From assembly GCA_003558125.1 (NCBI GenBank), contig PWMQ01000074.1, positions 1 to 40,880 on the forward strand: DNA of 40,880 nucleotides, read 5' to 3'. The position numbers were made by a program, and so were the translations under genes. A model generated the notes under the pieces. The model was not told the DNA's origin. It made no database searches and was given only the letters and a program-made list of their open reading frames with translations. Every line of letters begins with the position of its first letter. Positions within the stretch are counted from its first letter, which is position 1. The stretch comes from Natronospira sp. GTDB lineage: Bacteria > Pseudomonadota > Gammaproteobacteria > Natronospirales > Natronospiraceae. This document shows, piece by piece, positions 8,646 to 16,470 of this stretch.

Positions 8646-8668
8646 CAAAGCCATCGAACCACCAAAAG

Positions 8669-8695
8669 AAAACGGGGCCCCAAGGGCCCCGTTTT
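8669..8695. terminator. Bidirectional intrinsic terminator after the metallophosphoesterase gene
   Basis: A perfect 12-bp stem (8669-8680 and 8684-8695) has a CAA loop; the stem is GC-rich inside and AAAA/TTTT at its ends. It therefore terminates the rightward metallophosphoesterase gene and also the leftward Mrp operon that converges on it. Confidence 0.9.
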
Positions 8696-8717
8696 CGTAG
8701 CGCGTAGCTTGTAGCTC
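8696..8717. repeat. Degenerate CGTAGCT heptamers beside the terminator
   Basis: Three degenerate copies of a 7-bp unit (CGTAGCG, CGTAGCT, TGTAGCT) sit between the hairpin and the stop codon of the last Mrp gene, which they overlap by two bases. The unit is the same heptamer as at 47-92 and 124-140, again attached to a terminator. Confidence 0.6.
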
Positions 8718-10431
8718 AAAGATAATAAATCAACAAGGACGCCGCCAGTAACACGGCCACCCAGAGCACCATGCTTCCGGTTGGCCAGGTCCGGGCCAGG
8801 GTTCCCTGGGGGCCATGGTGACGACTGGCCGCATCAACGATGCGATCAAGCGGCCAGCGCAGGCCCGCCAGGAAGGCATGCCAGGCGGCAGTACCGTGTT
8901 GATGAACAAAGCCCACTGCACGCGGCGCGGCCTTGCGGTAGATCCAGTCGGTATCGATGGTGATCTTCTCCTTGGGGCCCACATACTTGAGCAGGAGGAA
9001 GAAGATTAGGCCCACGAACAGCAGTAGCTGCAGTTCCCAAAGCAGGTGCCCCATGGTGTAGGCGTTGTATTCCACCGGCTGGAACGGCAGGAACTGATAC
9101 AGCCACTCGGGTCGGATACCGATATAGATACAGAAGAAGGCGGCAATGCCCATGGCCACCAGCATGTTGGTGGGCGCTTCCTTAGTCCGCAGGCCGGAGT
9201 CCTTGCCCATGAAGGCGAACCAGGGCAGTTTCAGGCCCACACTCAGGAAGGTACCCGCCGAGGCCAGCGACAGCATCAGCCAGATGATCGCCATCTGATT
9301 CTCGGCATAGGCTTCCAGAATCATGGTCTTGCTGACAAAGCCACTGGTGAGCGGGAAGGCCGAGATGGAGAAGGCCGCGATCATGTAGAAGATGAAGGTC
9401 AGCGGCATGTAGCGGTAAAGACCACCCAACTGGGTCAGCTTGGCCCGGCCGGTCATGTAGATGATGGCGCCCGCGCCCATGAACAGTAGTGCCTTGTAGA
9501 GAATATGGGCAAAGGCGTGTGCCGCCGAACCGTTGAGGGCCATGGCCGTGCCCAGGCCGATACCGGCCACCATGTAACCCACCTGACTGACGATGTGATA
9601 AGCCAGCAGACGGCGGATATTATTGGCAAGCACAGCGTAGGTCACGCCCCAGATGGTCATGACAGCACCCATCCAGATCAGGACTTCGGTCTCGGGGAAG
9701 CCCCGCATCAGGGTGTAAACGGCCGTCTTGGTGGTGAAGGCACTGAGGAATACCGCGCCGGTGACAGTGGCCTCCGGGTAGGCGTCGGTCAGCCAGGCGT
9801 GCAGGGGTGGCACGGCGGCATTGACCATGAAGCCAACCAGGATCAGCCAGAAGGCGGCGCCTTCCACATCAATGCGCTCAAAGGCCAGGCTGCCGGTCTG
9901 GCTGTAGTAGAGCACGATGCCGGCGAGCAGCAGAACCCCGCTGACCGCATGAACCAGCAGATAACGGAAACCCGAGGCGAAGGAAATGGGGTTGCGATTG
10001 CGCCAGATCAGCCATACCGAGGACAGGAGCATCAGCTCCCAGAACACGTAAAGCGTGAGCAGGTCACCGGCAAAGGTGACACCCACGGCAGAGCCGGCGT
10101 AGATGAAGCCGGCCATGTGCTGCACATTGTCTTTTACGTGCAGGGCGTAGATGGTGCCGATCATGGCCATGATGGCAAAGACGTAGGCGAAGACCAGGCT
10201 GAGCTGGTCGGCCCGTCCCATCATCATGTCCATGCCCAGGAACTGGAAGCTGGCGTAGACGCCCGGCACGGTACTAAACACCGCCACCATGAATGCGGCC
10301 GCCAGGGTCAGACGATACACCTGCTGGACCGCCCCGCGGAAAACGGGAATCAGCAGGCTACCGAGAATCAGCAGCAGGGAAGGGTGGAGCCAGTCCATCC
10401 CGGGCCAGTTGATGCTGAACAGCTCATGCAT
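8716..10431 (-). CDS. Mrp-type antiporter subunit, third NuoL/M/N-like (MrpD-like) protein
   Basis: This is a 571-residue polytopic inner-membrane protein with the proton-translocating NADH dehydrogenase/antiporter fold. It keeps the TM5 glutamate (YVFWELMLLSS), the TM8 lysine (FTTKTAVYT) and the later lysine (ILYKALLFMGAG). The TM7 lysine found in the other two large subunits before PLH is replaced by Asn (MVNAAVPPLHAWL; codon AAT read from about 9835). The C-terminal extension of about 110 residues contains a soluble part and a final membrane helix. It is last in the operon and its start overlaps the small X gene by 8 bp. Its role may be structural or a variant ion path rather than a standard proton channel. 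Confidence 0.85.
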   Translation of the reverse strand: MHELFSINWPGMDWLHPSLLLILGSLLIPVFRGAVQQVYRLTLAAAFMVAVFSTVPGVYASFQFLGMDMMMGRADQLSLVFAYVFAIMAMIGTIYALHVKDNVQHMAGFIYAGSAVGVTFAGDLLTLYVFWELMLLSSVWLIWRNRNPISFASGFRYLLVHAVSGVLLLAGIVLYYSQTGSLAFERIDVEGAAFWLILVGFMVNAAVPPLHAWLTDAYPEATVTGAVFLSAFTTKTAVYTLMRGFPETEVLIWMGAVMTIWGVTYAVLANNIRRLLAYHIVSQVGYMVAGIGLGTAMALNGSAAHAFAHILYKALLFMGAGAIIYMTGRAKLTQLGGLYRYMPLTFIFYMIAAFSISAFPLTSGFVSKTMILEAYAENQMAIIWLMLSLASAGTFLSVGLKLPWFAFMGKDSGLRTKEAPTNMLVAMGIAAFFCIYIGIRPEWLYQFLPFQPVEYNAYTMGHLLWELQLLLFVGLIFFLLLKYVGPKEKITIDTDWIYRKAAPRAVGFVHQHGTAAWHAFLAGLRWPLDRIVDAASRHHGPQGTLARTWPTGSMVLWVAVLLAASLLIYYL

Positions 10432-10759
10432 TGTTCTCGTCCTCCTTGTTCAGCATCTCATTGCGTTCGTCTTCGTCTCGGGGGTCGCCGCTCATCTCAC
10501 GACCCTCCAGCTCGTCGTCGTAATAGTCTTCAGAGCGGTAAACCAGGCCAAAGCCCAGGCCCTTGGCCAGAGCGATGAGAATCAGGGAAGCGACGATGCC
10601 GAAGAAGGCGCCAAAACCGCCCCAGCTTTCCCAGGCGAAACGGTCGTAGGCCGAAGGCAGGATCAGATCGACGATCACCAGGACCGCCATGAAAGCGAGC
10701 GTGGCCCACTTCAGCAGCGTCCCATGTCGTACCAGCATGTCCAGAAACTTTACGATCAT
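10424..10759 (-). CDS. Small two-helix membrane protein of the Mrp operon (X)
   Basis: I do not recognise a named family for this 111-residue protein. Two membrane helices (about residues 17-34 and 46-68) are followed by a strongly acidic cytoplasmic-type tail (RSEDYYDDELEGREM and beyond, with many Asp and Glu). It lies between two MrpD-like genes and its end overlaps the start of the third by 8 bp, so it is part of the same transcript and is probably an accessory subunit. The equivalent gene in better-known mrp operons is absent, so it is either lineage-specific or a fast-diverging small subunit. Confidence 0.75.
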   Translation of the reverse strand: MIVKFLDMLVRHGTLLKWATLAFMAVLVIVDLILPSAYDRFAWESWGGFGAFFGIVASLILIALAKGLGFGLVYRSEDYYDDELEGREMSGDPRDEDERNEMLNKEDENNA

Positions 10760-10783
10760 GTCAGGTCTCGCAGTTTGGTCAGG

Positions 10784-12262
10784 TCAGCCGGCAAAGATGC
10801 CGGCGAGCATGTTCCGCAGCGGATCAGCGATAAAGAACAGTGCCACGCAGCCCAGGGCCGTGATGGACAGGGGAACCACGCAGAGCAGAGGTGCTTCCTT
10901 GATGCCGCCCTTGTAGCCGTCCGTGGGCGGCAGCATGAAGGCCCTGACCACCGGCGTCAGCAGATAGGCGATGTTGAGCAGGGTGCTGATCATGAACACG
11001 AAGATCATCAGCACCTGACCGGCATCGGCGGCACCGACGACCAGATGCCATTTACTCCACAGCCCGCCCATGGGCGGGGCCCCGATCACGCACAATGCAC
11101 CCAGCAGGAAGGCACCCATGGTGAACGGCATGCGCCGGCCGATGCCATCCATTTCACTGATATTGGTCTTCTTGCTGGCCACATAGATGGCGCCGGCACA
11201 GAAGAACAGCGTGATCTTGCCGAAGGCGTGCATGGCAATGTGCATGCCGCCCCCAATGGTGGCCAATTGACTGACCAGCATGGCGCCGAGAGTGATATAG
11301 GAGAGCTGACTGACCGTGGAATAGGCCAGTCGGGCCTTGAGATTGTCCTTTTGCAGGGCCACGGTGGATGCCGCCAACAGGGAGAAGGCGGCAATGTACA
11401 TGATCACTTCCGTGGTCCAGAGGTTGGACAGATAATCCAGGCCGAAGAGGTAGGTGGCCACCTTGAGCACGGTGAACACCCCGGCCTTCACCACGGCCAC
11501 GGCGTGGAGCAGTGCGGATACCGGCGTGGGTGCCACCATGGCCGAGGGCAGCCAGCGGTGGAAAGGCATCAGGGCCGCCTTACCAATGCCGTACATGTAG
11601 AGCACCAGCAGCAGGGCACCCATGCCATAACCCACATGGCCTTCCATGATGCCGCCGTCAGTAAAGTCCAGGCTGCCGGTCATCCACCAGGTGGCGATGA
11701 TGGCCACCAGCTGGAAGCCGATGGAGGTGCCCAGCAGCAGCCCGATATAGGTCCGCGCCCCCATCTTCGCCGCCACATTCTGCTTGTGGGCCACAAGGGG
11801 GTAGGTGGAGATGGTGAGAATCTCGTAGAAGATGAACAGGGTGAACATGTTCTGGGCGAAGGCAATGCCTACCGCCGCGAACAGGGCCACCGCAAAACAG
11901 GCATGGAAGCGGGTGTGATTGGCTTCGCCCGCGCCTCGCATGTAGCCGATGGCGTACAGGGAGGTGATGATCCATAGCCCCGAGGCAATGAGCCCGAAGA
12001 GCATCCCCAGCGGCTCCACCTCGAAAGCAATGCGCAGGCCCGGAAACAGTTCGAACAAGGTGACGCCGGGGCGGCCGCCAGCCAGCACTTCCGGCAGGAC
12101 CTGCAGGACCATGGTGAACATGGCAACTGCGGTGGCGACCATGAGGGTGTCGCGCAGATTGGGCCAGCGGCCGGTCAGGGCGATCAACACGGTCCCCAGG
12201 GCCGGGATGGCCAGGGCCAGCTGAATGGCCAGCGCGGGTTCCAGGAATACGACCTGATTCAC
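10784..12262 (-). CDS. mrpD: Mrp-type antiporter subunit D, second copy
   Basis: This 492-residue integral membrane protein is related to NuoL/M/N and conducts protons in multi-subunit Na+/H+ antiporters. The key residues are present: TM5 Glu in FIFYEILTISTYPL, TM7 Lys in YGIGKAALMPFHRWL, the motif PTPVSALLHAVAVVKAGVF with the TM8 Lys, and FGKITLFFCAGAI. The start is GTG at 12262, overlapping the TGA of the preceding mrpD by four bases (GTGA), so translation is coupled. The VSALLHA-VVKAG motif is closer to MrpA/NuoL than that of the first copy, so this protein may take the place of the missing N-terminal part of MrpA. Confidence 0.9.
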   Translation of the reverse strand: MNQVVFLEPALAIQLALAIPALGTVLIALTGRWPNLRDTLMVATAVAMFTMVLQVLPEVLAGGRPGVTLFELFPGLRIAFEVEPLGMLFGLIASGLWIITSLYAIGYMRGAGEANHTRFHACFAVALFAAVGIAFAQNMFTLFIFYEILTISTYPLVAHKQNVAAKMGARTYIGLLLGTSIGFQLVAIIATWWMTGSLDFTDGGIMEGHVGYGMGALLLVLYMYGIGKAALMPFHRWLPSAMVAPTPVSALLHAVAVVKAGVFTVLKVATYLFGLDYLSNLWTTEVIMYIAAFSLLAASTVALQKDNLKARLAYSTVSQLSYITLGAMLVSQLATIGGGMHIAMHAFGKITLFFCAGAIYVASKKTNISEMDGIGRRMPFTMGAFLLGALCVIGAPPMGGLWSKWHLVVGAADAGQVLMIFVFMISTLLNIAYLLTPVVRAFMLPPTDGYKGGIKEAPLLCVVPLSITALGCVALFFIADPLRNMLAGIFAG

Positions 12263-13749
12263 AGGTAACCTCCCATCAGGGTTTCAGCAGCTCGATTGGC
12301 CAGGTCCACCGGCAGTGAAGTGTCGATACCGAAGTAAAGGCAGGCCACGGTCAATGCCCAGGTGGGCAGCAGCAGGCTCATGGGCGCTTCCCGCACCGGT
12401 TGAGCGCCTTCAGCGGGCTCCTTCAGGTAGGCCGCTTCCACCACTTTCCAGATATAGATGGTGGCCAGCAGGGAAGTGCCCAGCAGGAAGACCGCCACCG
12501 GCCAGAGGCCACCCTCCAGGGCGGCAAGCAACAGATGCCACTTAGTGACAAAGCCCACGGTCAGGGGGATGCCGATCAGGGACAGGCCGGCGAGAACAAA
12601 GGCCGCCATGGTCCAGGGCATCTGCTTGGCAATCCCGGCCATGCGATCCAGCGACACACCGCCTACCCGATAGATGATGCAGGCCAGCGCCATGAAGAGC
12701 GCGGCCTTGGTCACGGCGTGGTTGAACAGGTGCACCACCGAGGCCATCAGGCCCAGGGTGCTGGCAAAACTGACCCCGAGAATCATGTAGCCCACCTGGG
12801 CCACACTGGAGTAGGCCAGCATGCGCTTGATGTTGGTCTGGAAGATGGCAACGATGGACGGAATCAGAATGCCCAGCATGGCCAGCGGCATCAGCACATA
12901 ACCCAGATTCAGCTCCGAGAAGCTGAACTCATAGCCAAAGACGCTGAAGATGATCCGCAAGAGTACGTAAATGGCCACTTTGGTTGCCGTCGCCGACAGA
13001 AAGACGGTGATCATGGACGGCGCATAGGTATAGGCGTTGGGCAGCCACAAGTGCAGGGGGAACAGGGCCAGCTTGAGCGAGATCCCCACCACCAGGAAGG
13101 CAAAGGCTGCCCGGATGGTGCCAGTGTCATTGACCTCCGGCAGACGCTGGGCCAGATCGATCAGGTTCAGCGTCCCGGTCATGATGTACATGAAACCAAT
13201 GCCGATGAGCAGGAAGGTGGTGCCCACCGTGCCCATGACCAGGTACTGATAGGACGACATCACCGCACGACGGTCCTTGCCCATGGCAATCAGGGCATAG
13301 GATGCCAGGGCGGAAATCTCGAAGAACACGAAGATGTTGAAGGCATCGCCCGTGATGGTAATCCCCAGCAGGCCGCAGTTGGCCAGCAGGAAGGCGGCAT
13401 AGAACAGTCCGTGTTTGGCCTTGTCCACTTCCTGTTCCACGCTTCGCAGGGCGAAGGGCATGGATATCGCACCCATCAGGGAGATGATCAGGAGAACGAC
13501 AATGTTCGCCGGATCAACGAAGTATTCGATACCCACCGGCGGCACCCAGCCGCCCATGTGATAGGAAATACTGCCGTGCAGCAGGACCTGCTGAACCAGC
13601 AGGATGGAAACGCCAAGGGTGAGCCAGGTTGTCAGCGTGGTGGCCGCCCAGGCCAGTCGCGGGGCGCGCGCCATCAGCATCACGATGGGCGCGGCCAGCA
13701 TGGGCAGCACCACCTGCAGGGCAGGCAGATGTTGGATGAGAAGGTCCAT
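12259..13749 (-). CDS. mrpD: Mrp-type antiporter subunit D, first copy
   Basis: This 496-residue polytopic protein with about 14 membrane helices belongs to the proton-conducting NuoN/MrpD family. The conserved charged residues are seen: Glu in FVFFEISALASYAL (TM5), Lys in ISLKLALFPLHLWLPNAY (TM7), Lys in SATATKVAIY (TM8) and Lys in AVTKAALFMALACI. It follows mrpC with overlapping TAATG and precedes the second copy with GTGA overlap. Its place directly after mrpC makes it the canonical MrpD. Confidence 0.93.
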   Translation of the reverse strand: MDLLIQHLPALQVVLPMLAAPIVMLMARAPRLAWAATTLTTWLTLGVSILLVQQVLLHGSISYHMGGWVPPVGIEYFVDPANIVVLLIISLMGAISMPFALRSVEQEVDKAKHGLFYAAFLLANCGLLGITITGDAFNIFVFFEISALASYALIAMGKDRRAVMSSYQYLVMGTVGTTFLLIGIGFMYIMTGTLNLIDLAQRLPEVNDTGTIRAAFAFLVVGISLKLALFPLHLWLPNAYTYAPSMITVFLSATATKVAIYVLLRIIFSVFGYEFSFSELNLGYVLMPLAMLGILIPSIVAIFQTNIKRMLAYSSVAQVGYMILGVSFASTLGLMASVVHLFNHAVTKAALFMALACIIYRVGGVSLDRMAGIAKQMPWTMAAFVLAGLSLIGIPLTVGFVTKWHLLLAALEGGLWPVAVFLLGTSLLATIYIWKVVEAAYLKEPAEGAQPVREAPMSLLLPTWALTVACLYFGIDTSLPVDLANRAAETLMGGYL

Positions 13750-14102
13750 TAGTGTTTCCCGTCCTGTTCGTGAATCTCGTCTTCCTCAATGGAGCCATAC
13801 AGTTCATGAACCCGGACCACCAGGGCCAGGCCCATGGCGGTCAGCGCGACGCCGACCACAATGGCGGTGAGGATGAGCACGTGGGGCAGGGGATTGGAGT
13901 ACTCGGTGATGCCTTCCACATAAACCGGCGCCGTGCCGCCATCCAGCTTCGCCAGGCTGATGAAGAAAATGAACACCGAGGTCTGAAAGATGTTCAGGCC
14001 CACGATCTTCTTCACCAGATTGCCCTGGGCGATGACGATGTAAAAACCCACCATCATCAGGACGACGACTACCCAGTAGTTATACAGGCCAAGCCATTCC
14101 AT
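13749..14102 (-). CDS. mrpC: Mrp-type antiporter subunit C (NuoK-like)
   Basis: This 117-residue protein has three membrane helices and is homologous to NuoK. The hallmark segment LPHVLILTAIVVGVALTAMGLAL is visible, with VKKIVGLNIFQTSVFIFFIS before it. The C-terminal tail is acidic. The gene overlaps its neighbours at both ends (TGATG with mrpB, TAATG with mrpD). It forms part of the membrane ion path next to MrpA/MrpD. Confidence 0.93.
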   Translation of the reverse strand: MEWLGLYNYWVVVVLMMVGFYIVIAQGNLVKKIVGLNIFQTSVFIFFISLAKLDGGTAPVYVEGITEYSNPLPHVLILTAIVVGVALTAMGLALVVRVHELYGSIEEDEIHEQDGKH

Positions 14103-14521
14103 CAGTCACGCTCCCGGCCGGCAAATGAATAGAACAGTGTCAGGGCAACCGTGGCGACGGTAATGCCGACACCCAGCTCGATGCCGATGATGCCGAAGGT
14201 TTCACCGGCATGGTCATCCGGCAGCAGGACCTTGTATTCCAGGAAGTTGCCACCCAGGAAGAAGGAGGCAATGCCGATGCCGATGTACAGCAGCACGCCC
14301 AGGGCGGCCAGGATATGGGCCGCTTCCGGGGAGATGGCTTCCTGTGCCTTGTCCAGACCATAGATCAGGCTGTAGATGACGAAGCCGGCGGCAAAGATGA
14401 TCCCGGCCTGAAAGCCGCCCCCCGGGCTGTATTCTCCGTGGAACTGGATGTAAAGGCCGTAAAGCAGGATCACCGGGATCATCAGCTTGGTGATGACCCG
14501 AAGCACCACATACTGATTCAT
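14102..14521 (-). CDS. mrpB: Mrp-type antiporter subunit B (MnhB domain)
   Basis: This 139-residue membrane protein contains the MnhB signature FHGEYSPGGGFQAGIIFAAG, followed by helices LGVLLYIGIGIASFFLGG and FGIIGIELGVGITVATVAL. MrpB is an essential small subunit of the antiporter complex. The ATG overlaps the stop of the upstream A' gene by four bases (ATGA). In MrpA-fused systems this domain lies at the C-terminus of MrpA or in a separate MrpB; here it is separate. Confidence 0.93.
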   Translation of the reverse strand: MNQYVVLRVITKLMIPVILLYGLYIQFHGEYSPGGGFQAGIIFAAGFVIYSLIYGLDKAQEAISPEAAHILAALGVLLYIGIGIASFFLGGNFLEYKVLLPDDHAGETFGIIGIELGVGITVATVALTLFYSFAGRERD

Positions 14522-15108
14522 GAGCGTTCCTCCCCGCCATTGGCCTTGGGATTGGCCTTGGGATCGTCCTTGCGGCGACGGCGCACCGCGCCACTGCCCA
14601 GCACCAGAAGCACGCCCACGGCGGCGGCATAGATCACGACCGCCTCGCCCAGGGTATCGATGCCTCGATAGCTGGCGAGTACGGAAGTCACCATGTTGGG
14701 AATGCCGATCTCGTCCACCGACTCCTGCGTGAAGTGGGGAGAAAGGTGGGTATGCGCCGGCGCTTCAGGATCCCCGTAGTGGGGCATGTCCAGGGTGCCA
14801 TAGATCAGGCCGCCACCAGTGATGAAAACCACCACCAGGGCGAGCAGGTTCTGTCCCTTGCCGTGGTTCTTTTCCTTGCTGGTGGTCAGCGCCAGGGTGC
14901 CCAGCATCAGGATGATCATGATGCCGGCCCCGACTGCCGCCTCGGTCAGGGCCACGTCCACCGCATCCATGACCACGAACAGGGAGGCTGCCAGCAGGCT
15001 ATAGATGCCGGTGAGCATGGTCACCGCAAACAGATTGCGGATCTTGACGATGGCAATGGCCACCATGGCCAGAAAGGCCAGCAGGATGATATCGATCAGC
15101 GCTTCGAT
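14518..15108 (-). CDS. Mrp-type antiporter A' subunit (DUF4040-type, MrpA C-terminal-like), start codon unclear
   Basis: This protein corresponds to the C-terminal part of MrpA: helices around MLTGIYSLLAASLFVVMDAVDVALTEAAVGAG (split here only as a description of the segment), then ASYRGIDTLGEAVVIYAAAVGVL near the end. The first available ATG (15066) would give 182 residues but cuts the first helix and has no Shine-Dalgarno. Upstream, the frame reads IEALIDIILLAFLA with no ATG, GTG or TTG. An ATC codon at 15108 lies 6-7 nt after a G-rich Shine-Dalgarno-like stretch and would give 196 residues overlapping mrpG by 13 bp. CTG (15096-15094) is another possibility. The gene overlaps mrpB at its end. 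Confidence 0.8.
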   Translation of the reverse strand: MEALIDIILLAFLAMVAIAIVKIRNLFAVTMLTGIYSLLAASLFVVMDAVDVALTEAAVGAGIMIILMLGTLALTTSKEKNHGKGQNLLALVVVFITGGGLIYGTLDMPHYGDPEAPAHTHLSPHFTQESVDEIGIPNMVTSVLASYRGIDTLGEAVVIYAAAVGVLLVLGSGAVRRRRKDDPKANPKANGGEERS

Positions 15109-15425
15109 GACGCACCCCCTTCCCCGGGTCGCCAGGGATCCAGCTTGCTATGACGGGCCGCCTTGGCCAGAGCATGGCTGGCAGTGGGCGCCGTAAACAG
15201 GAGAAACAGCAGGGTAAACAGCAGTTTCCCGCCGGTGGGCAGGGAATCCGCCTGAAGCATCAGCCCCACCAGGATAAAAATCGAGCAGAGGGTGTCGGTG
15301 ATGCCAGCCGCCTGAATCCGGGAGTAGAAGTCCGGAAACCGCAACAGGCCCAGGCCGCCAATCAGCAGCAGCAGGGAACCGGCTGCCAGCAACACCATGC
15401 TGATGATGTTGAGCACGAGTTCCAT
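15096..15425 (-). CDS. mrpG: Mrp-type antiporter subunit G
   Basis: This 109-residue protein starts with two membrane helices (IISMVLLAAGSLLLLIGGLGLL) and the family motif GLLRFPDFYSRIQAAGITDT, then a third helix (LLFTLLFLLFTAPTASHAL) and a short soluble tail. The ATG at 15425 overlaps the mrpF stop (TGATG); an in-frame TTG one codon upstream is less likely. Its end lies inside the start region of the A' gene. Confidence 0.93.
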   Translation of the reverse strand: MELVLNIISMVLLAAGSLLLLIGGLGLLRFPDFYSRIQAAGITDTLCSIFILVGLMLQADSLPTGGKLLFTLLFLLFTAPTASHALAKAARHSKLDPWRPGEGGASSKR

Positions 15426-15724
15426 CAATGTTCCTCCCGTTCGTCCACATCCGTGGACTTTCCGGCGAAGCTGCCGTACTCGAAGAACTTCAGCACGGCA
15501 ACAATGCCGATGAAGTTGATCAGGGCATAGACGATGGCGATGTCGATGAACTCCGGGCGACCGACGATGAAACCGATGACGGCAATCATCAGCACGGTCT
15601 TGGTGCCAAAGACGTTCACCGCCAGGATGCGGTCATAGGTGGTCGGGCCCACGAAGGCGCGAACCAGGGCCAGGCCCATGGTCACCAGAATGGCCAGCGC
15701 CGCTCCGATAAAGGCGAATTCCAT
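15425..15724 (-). CDS. mrpF: Mrp-type antiporter subunit F
   Basis: This 99-residue protein has three membrane helices and the MrpF/PhaF signature RAFVGPTTYDRILAVNVFGT followed by IAIVYALINFIGIVAVLKF. It overlaps mrpE (TAATG) and mrpG (TGATG). MrpF is a small core subunit that packs against MrpA in the antiporter. Confidence 0.93.
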   Translation of the reverse strand: MEFAFIGAALAILVTMGLALVRAFVGPTTYDRILAVNVFGTKTVLMIAVIGFIVGRPEFIDIAIVYALINFIGIVAVLKFFEYGSFAGKSTDVDEREEH

Positions 15725-16206
15725 TATGATTCTCCCTCGAATTCGGTGGCCCGCCGGTCCATTTCTCCATCCTTGAGGCCCTGTTCGATCTCCTCGGTGA
15801 GGGCGTAGAACCAGATCTCATTGTCCCGCACATGCACGGTTACCGTGCCGGGGGTCAGGGTGATGGAGTTGGCGAAGATGGTGCGGCCCAGGGCGGTCTT
15901 CTGGCTGGCCTTGACCCTTGCCATCCGTGGATTGATGCTGTTCTTGCCGGCCAGCACGTGGCGGGCGACGATCAGATTGGACTTGCTGATTTCCATCAGC
16001 AGCCAGGGCCAGTACTTGAGCGAGGGCACCAGCAGATGCAAGGGATGCCCTTCGCGGTCAATGATCTTCATCCGGGTGGCCAGGTACACCGTGAGCAGCA
16101 CCGATGCCGCACCCAGCGGCACGATGATGGGGTGCGTCCACATACCGGAGAAGAGAAGCCAGATGATGGCCATTATCACGGCCAGGCTGACGGTGTACTT
16201 CAGCAC
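15724..16206 (-). CDS. mrpE: Mrp-type antiporter subunit E
   Basis: This 160-residue protein, first in the operon, has N-terminal helices (SLAVIMAIIWLLFSGMW and IIVPLGAASVLLTVYLA) and the conserved MrpE core SITLTPGTVTVHV preceded by KTALGRTIFANS. MrpE is needed for assembly and full activity of the complex. Translation starts at GTG (16206), with AAGGAG six bases before it. An AT-rich segment about 150 bp upstream probably contains the operon promoter. Confidence 0.93.
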   Translation of the reverse strand: MLKYTVSLAVIMAIIWLLFSGMWTHPIIVPLGAASVLLTVYLATRMKIIDREGHPLHLLVPSLKYWPWLLMEISKSNLIVARHVLAGKNSINPRMARVKASQKTALGRTIFANSITLTPGTVTVHVRDNEIWFYALTEEIEQGLKDGEMDRRATEFEGES

Positions 16207-16470
16207 GATCAGCTCCTTCAGCAGCGGGGTGACGCGGCCGGGGCCGCGCGGCAGAAAGCGTTGCTCGGAAAACGCGAGGCCGGAAGTTTACCGAGCTGGC
16301 CTATTCCGGGCAAGTTCTGTGCAATTTGGAGCAATTCCCAACGATGTAGACACTTATTTATATATACGCGGTTGCAGCGAGGGGTGTGGCAATGGTGCCG
16401 TTGCGCATCTTGTCGCCGCTGATTGGGTGGTGTAATTTGCCAATACAGTTCCCAACAACGGGGGGTTAGC
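16207..16470. promoter_or_regulatory. Divergent intergenic region between mrpE and sppA
   Basis: These 264 bp hold no supported gene. An AT-rich island around 16350-16366 (TTATTTATATATA) interrupts otherwise GC-rich DNA and is the best place for promoters of both genes, although no well-spaced -35 is clear on either strand. An 8-bp direct repeat TTCCCAAC occurs near 16335 and near 16450, the second just before the sppA Shine-Dalgarno. Confidence 0.4.

Noticed and set aside
10289..11977. Long plus-strand open frame of 562 codons within the mrp operon
   Set aside because: It is the antisense of the mrpD genes, rich in His, Gln and Gly and without membrane or domain features; a shadow of high-GC coding on the minus strand.
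12105..12155. Near match to the GCGACA dyad (GCGACC, 7-bp spacer, TGTCGC) inside mrpD
   Set aside because: It has a mismatch and wrong spacing, and it lies within coding sequence.
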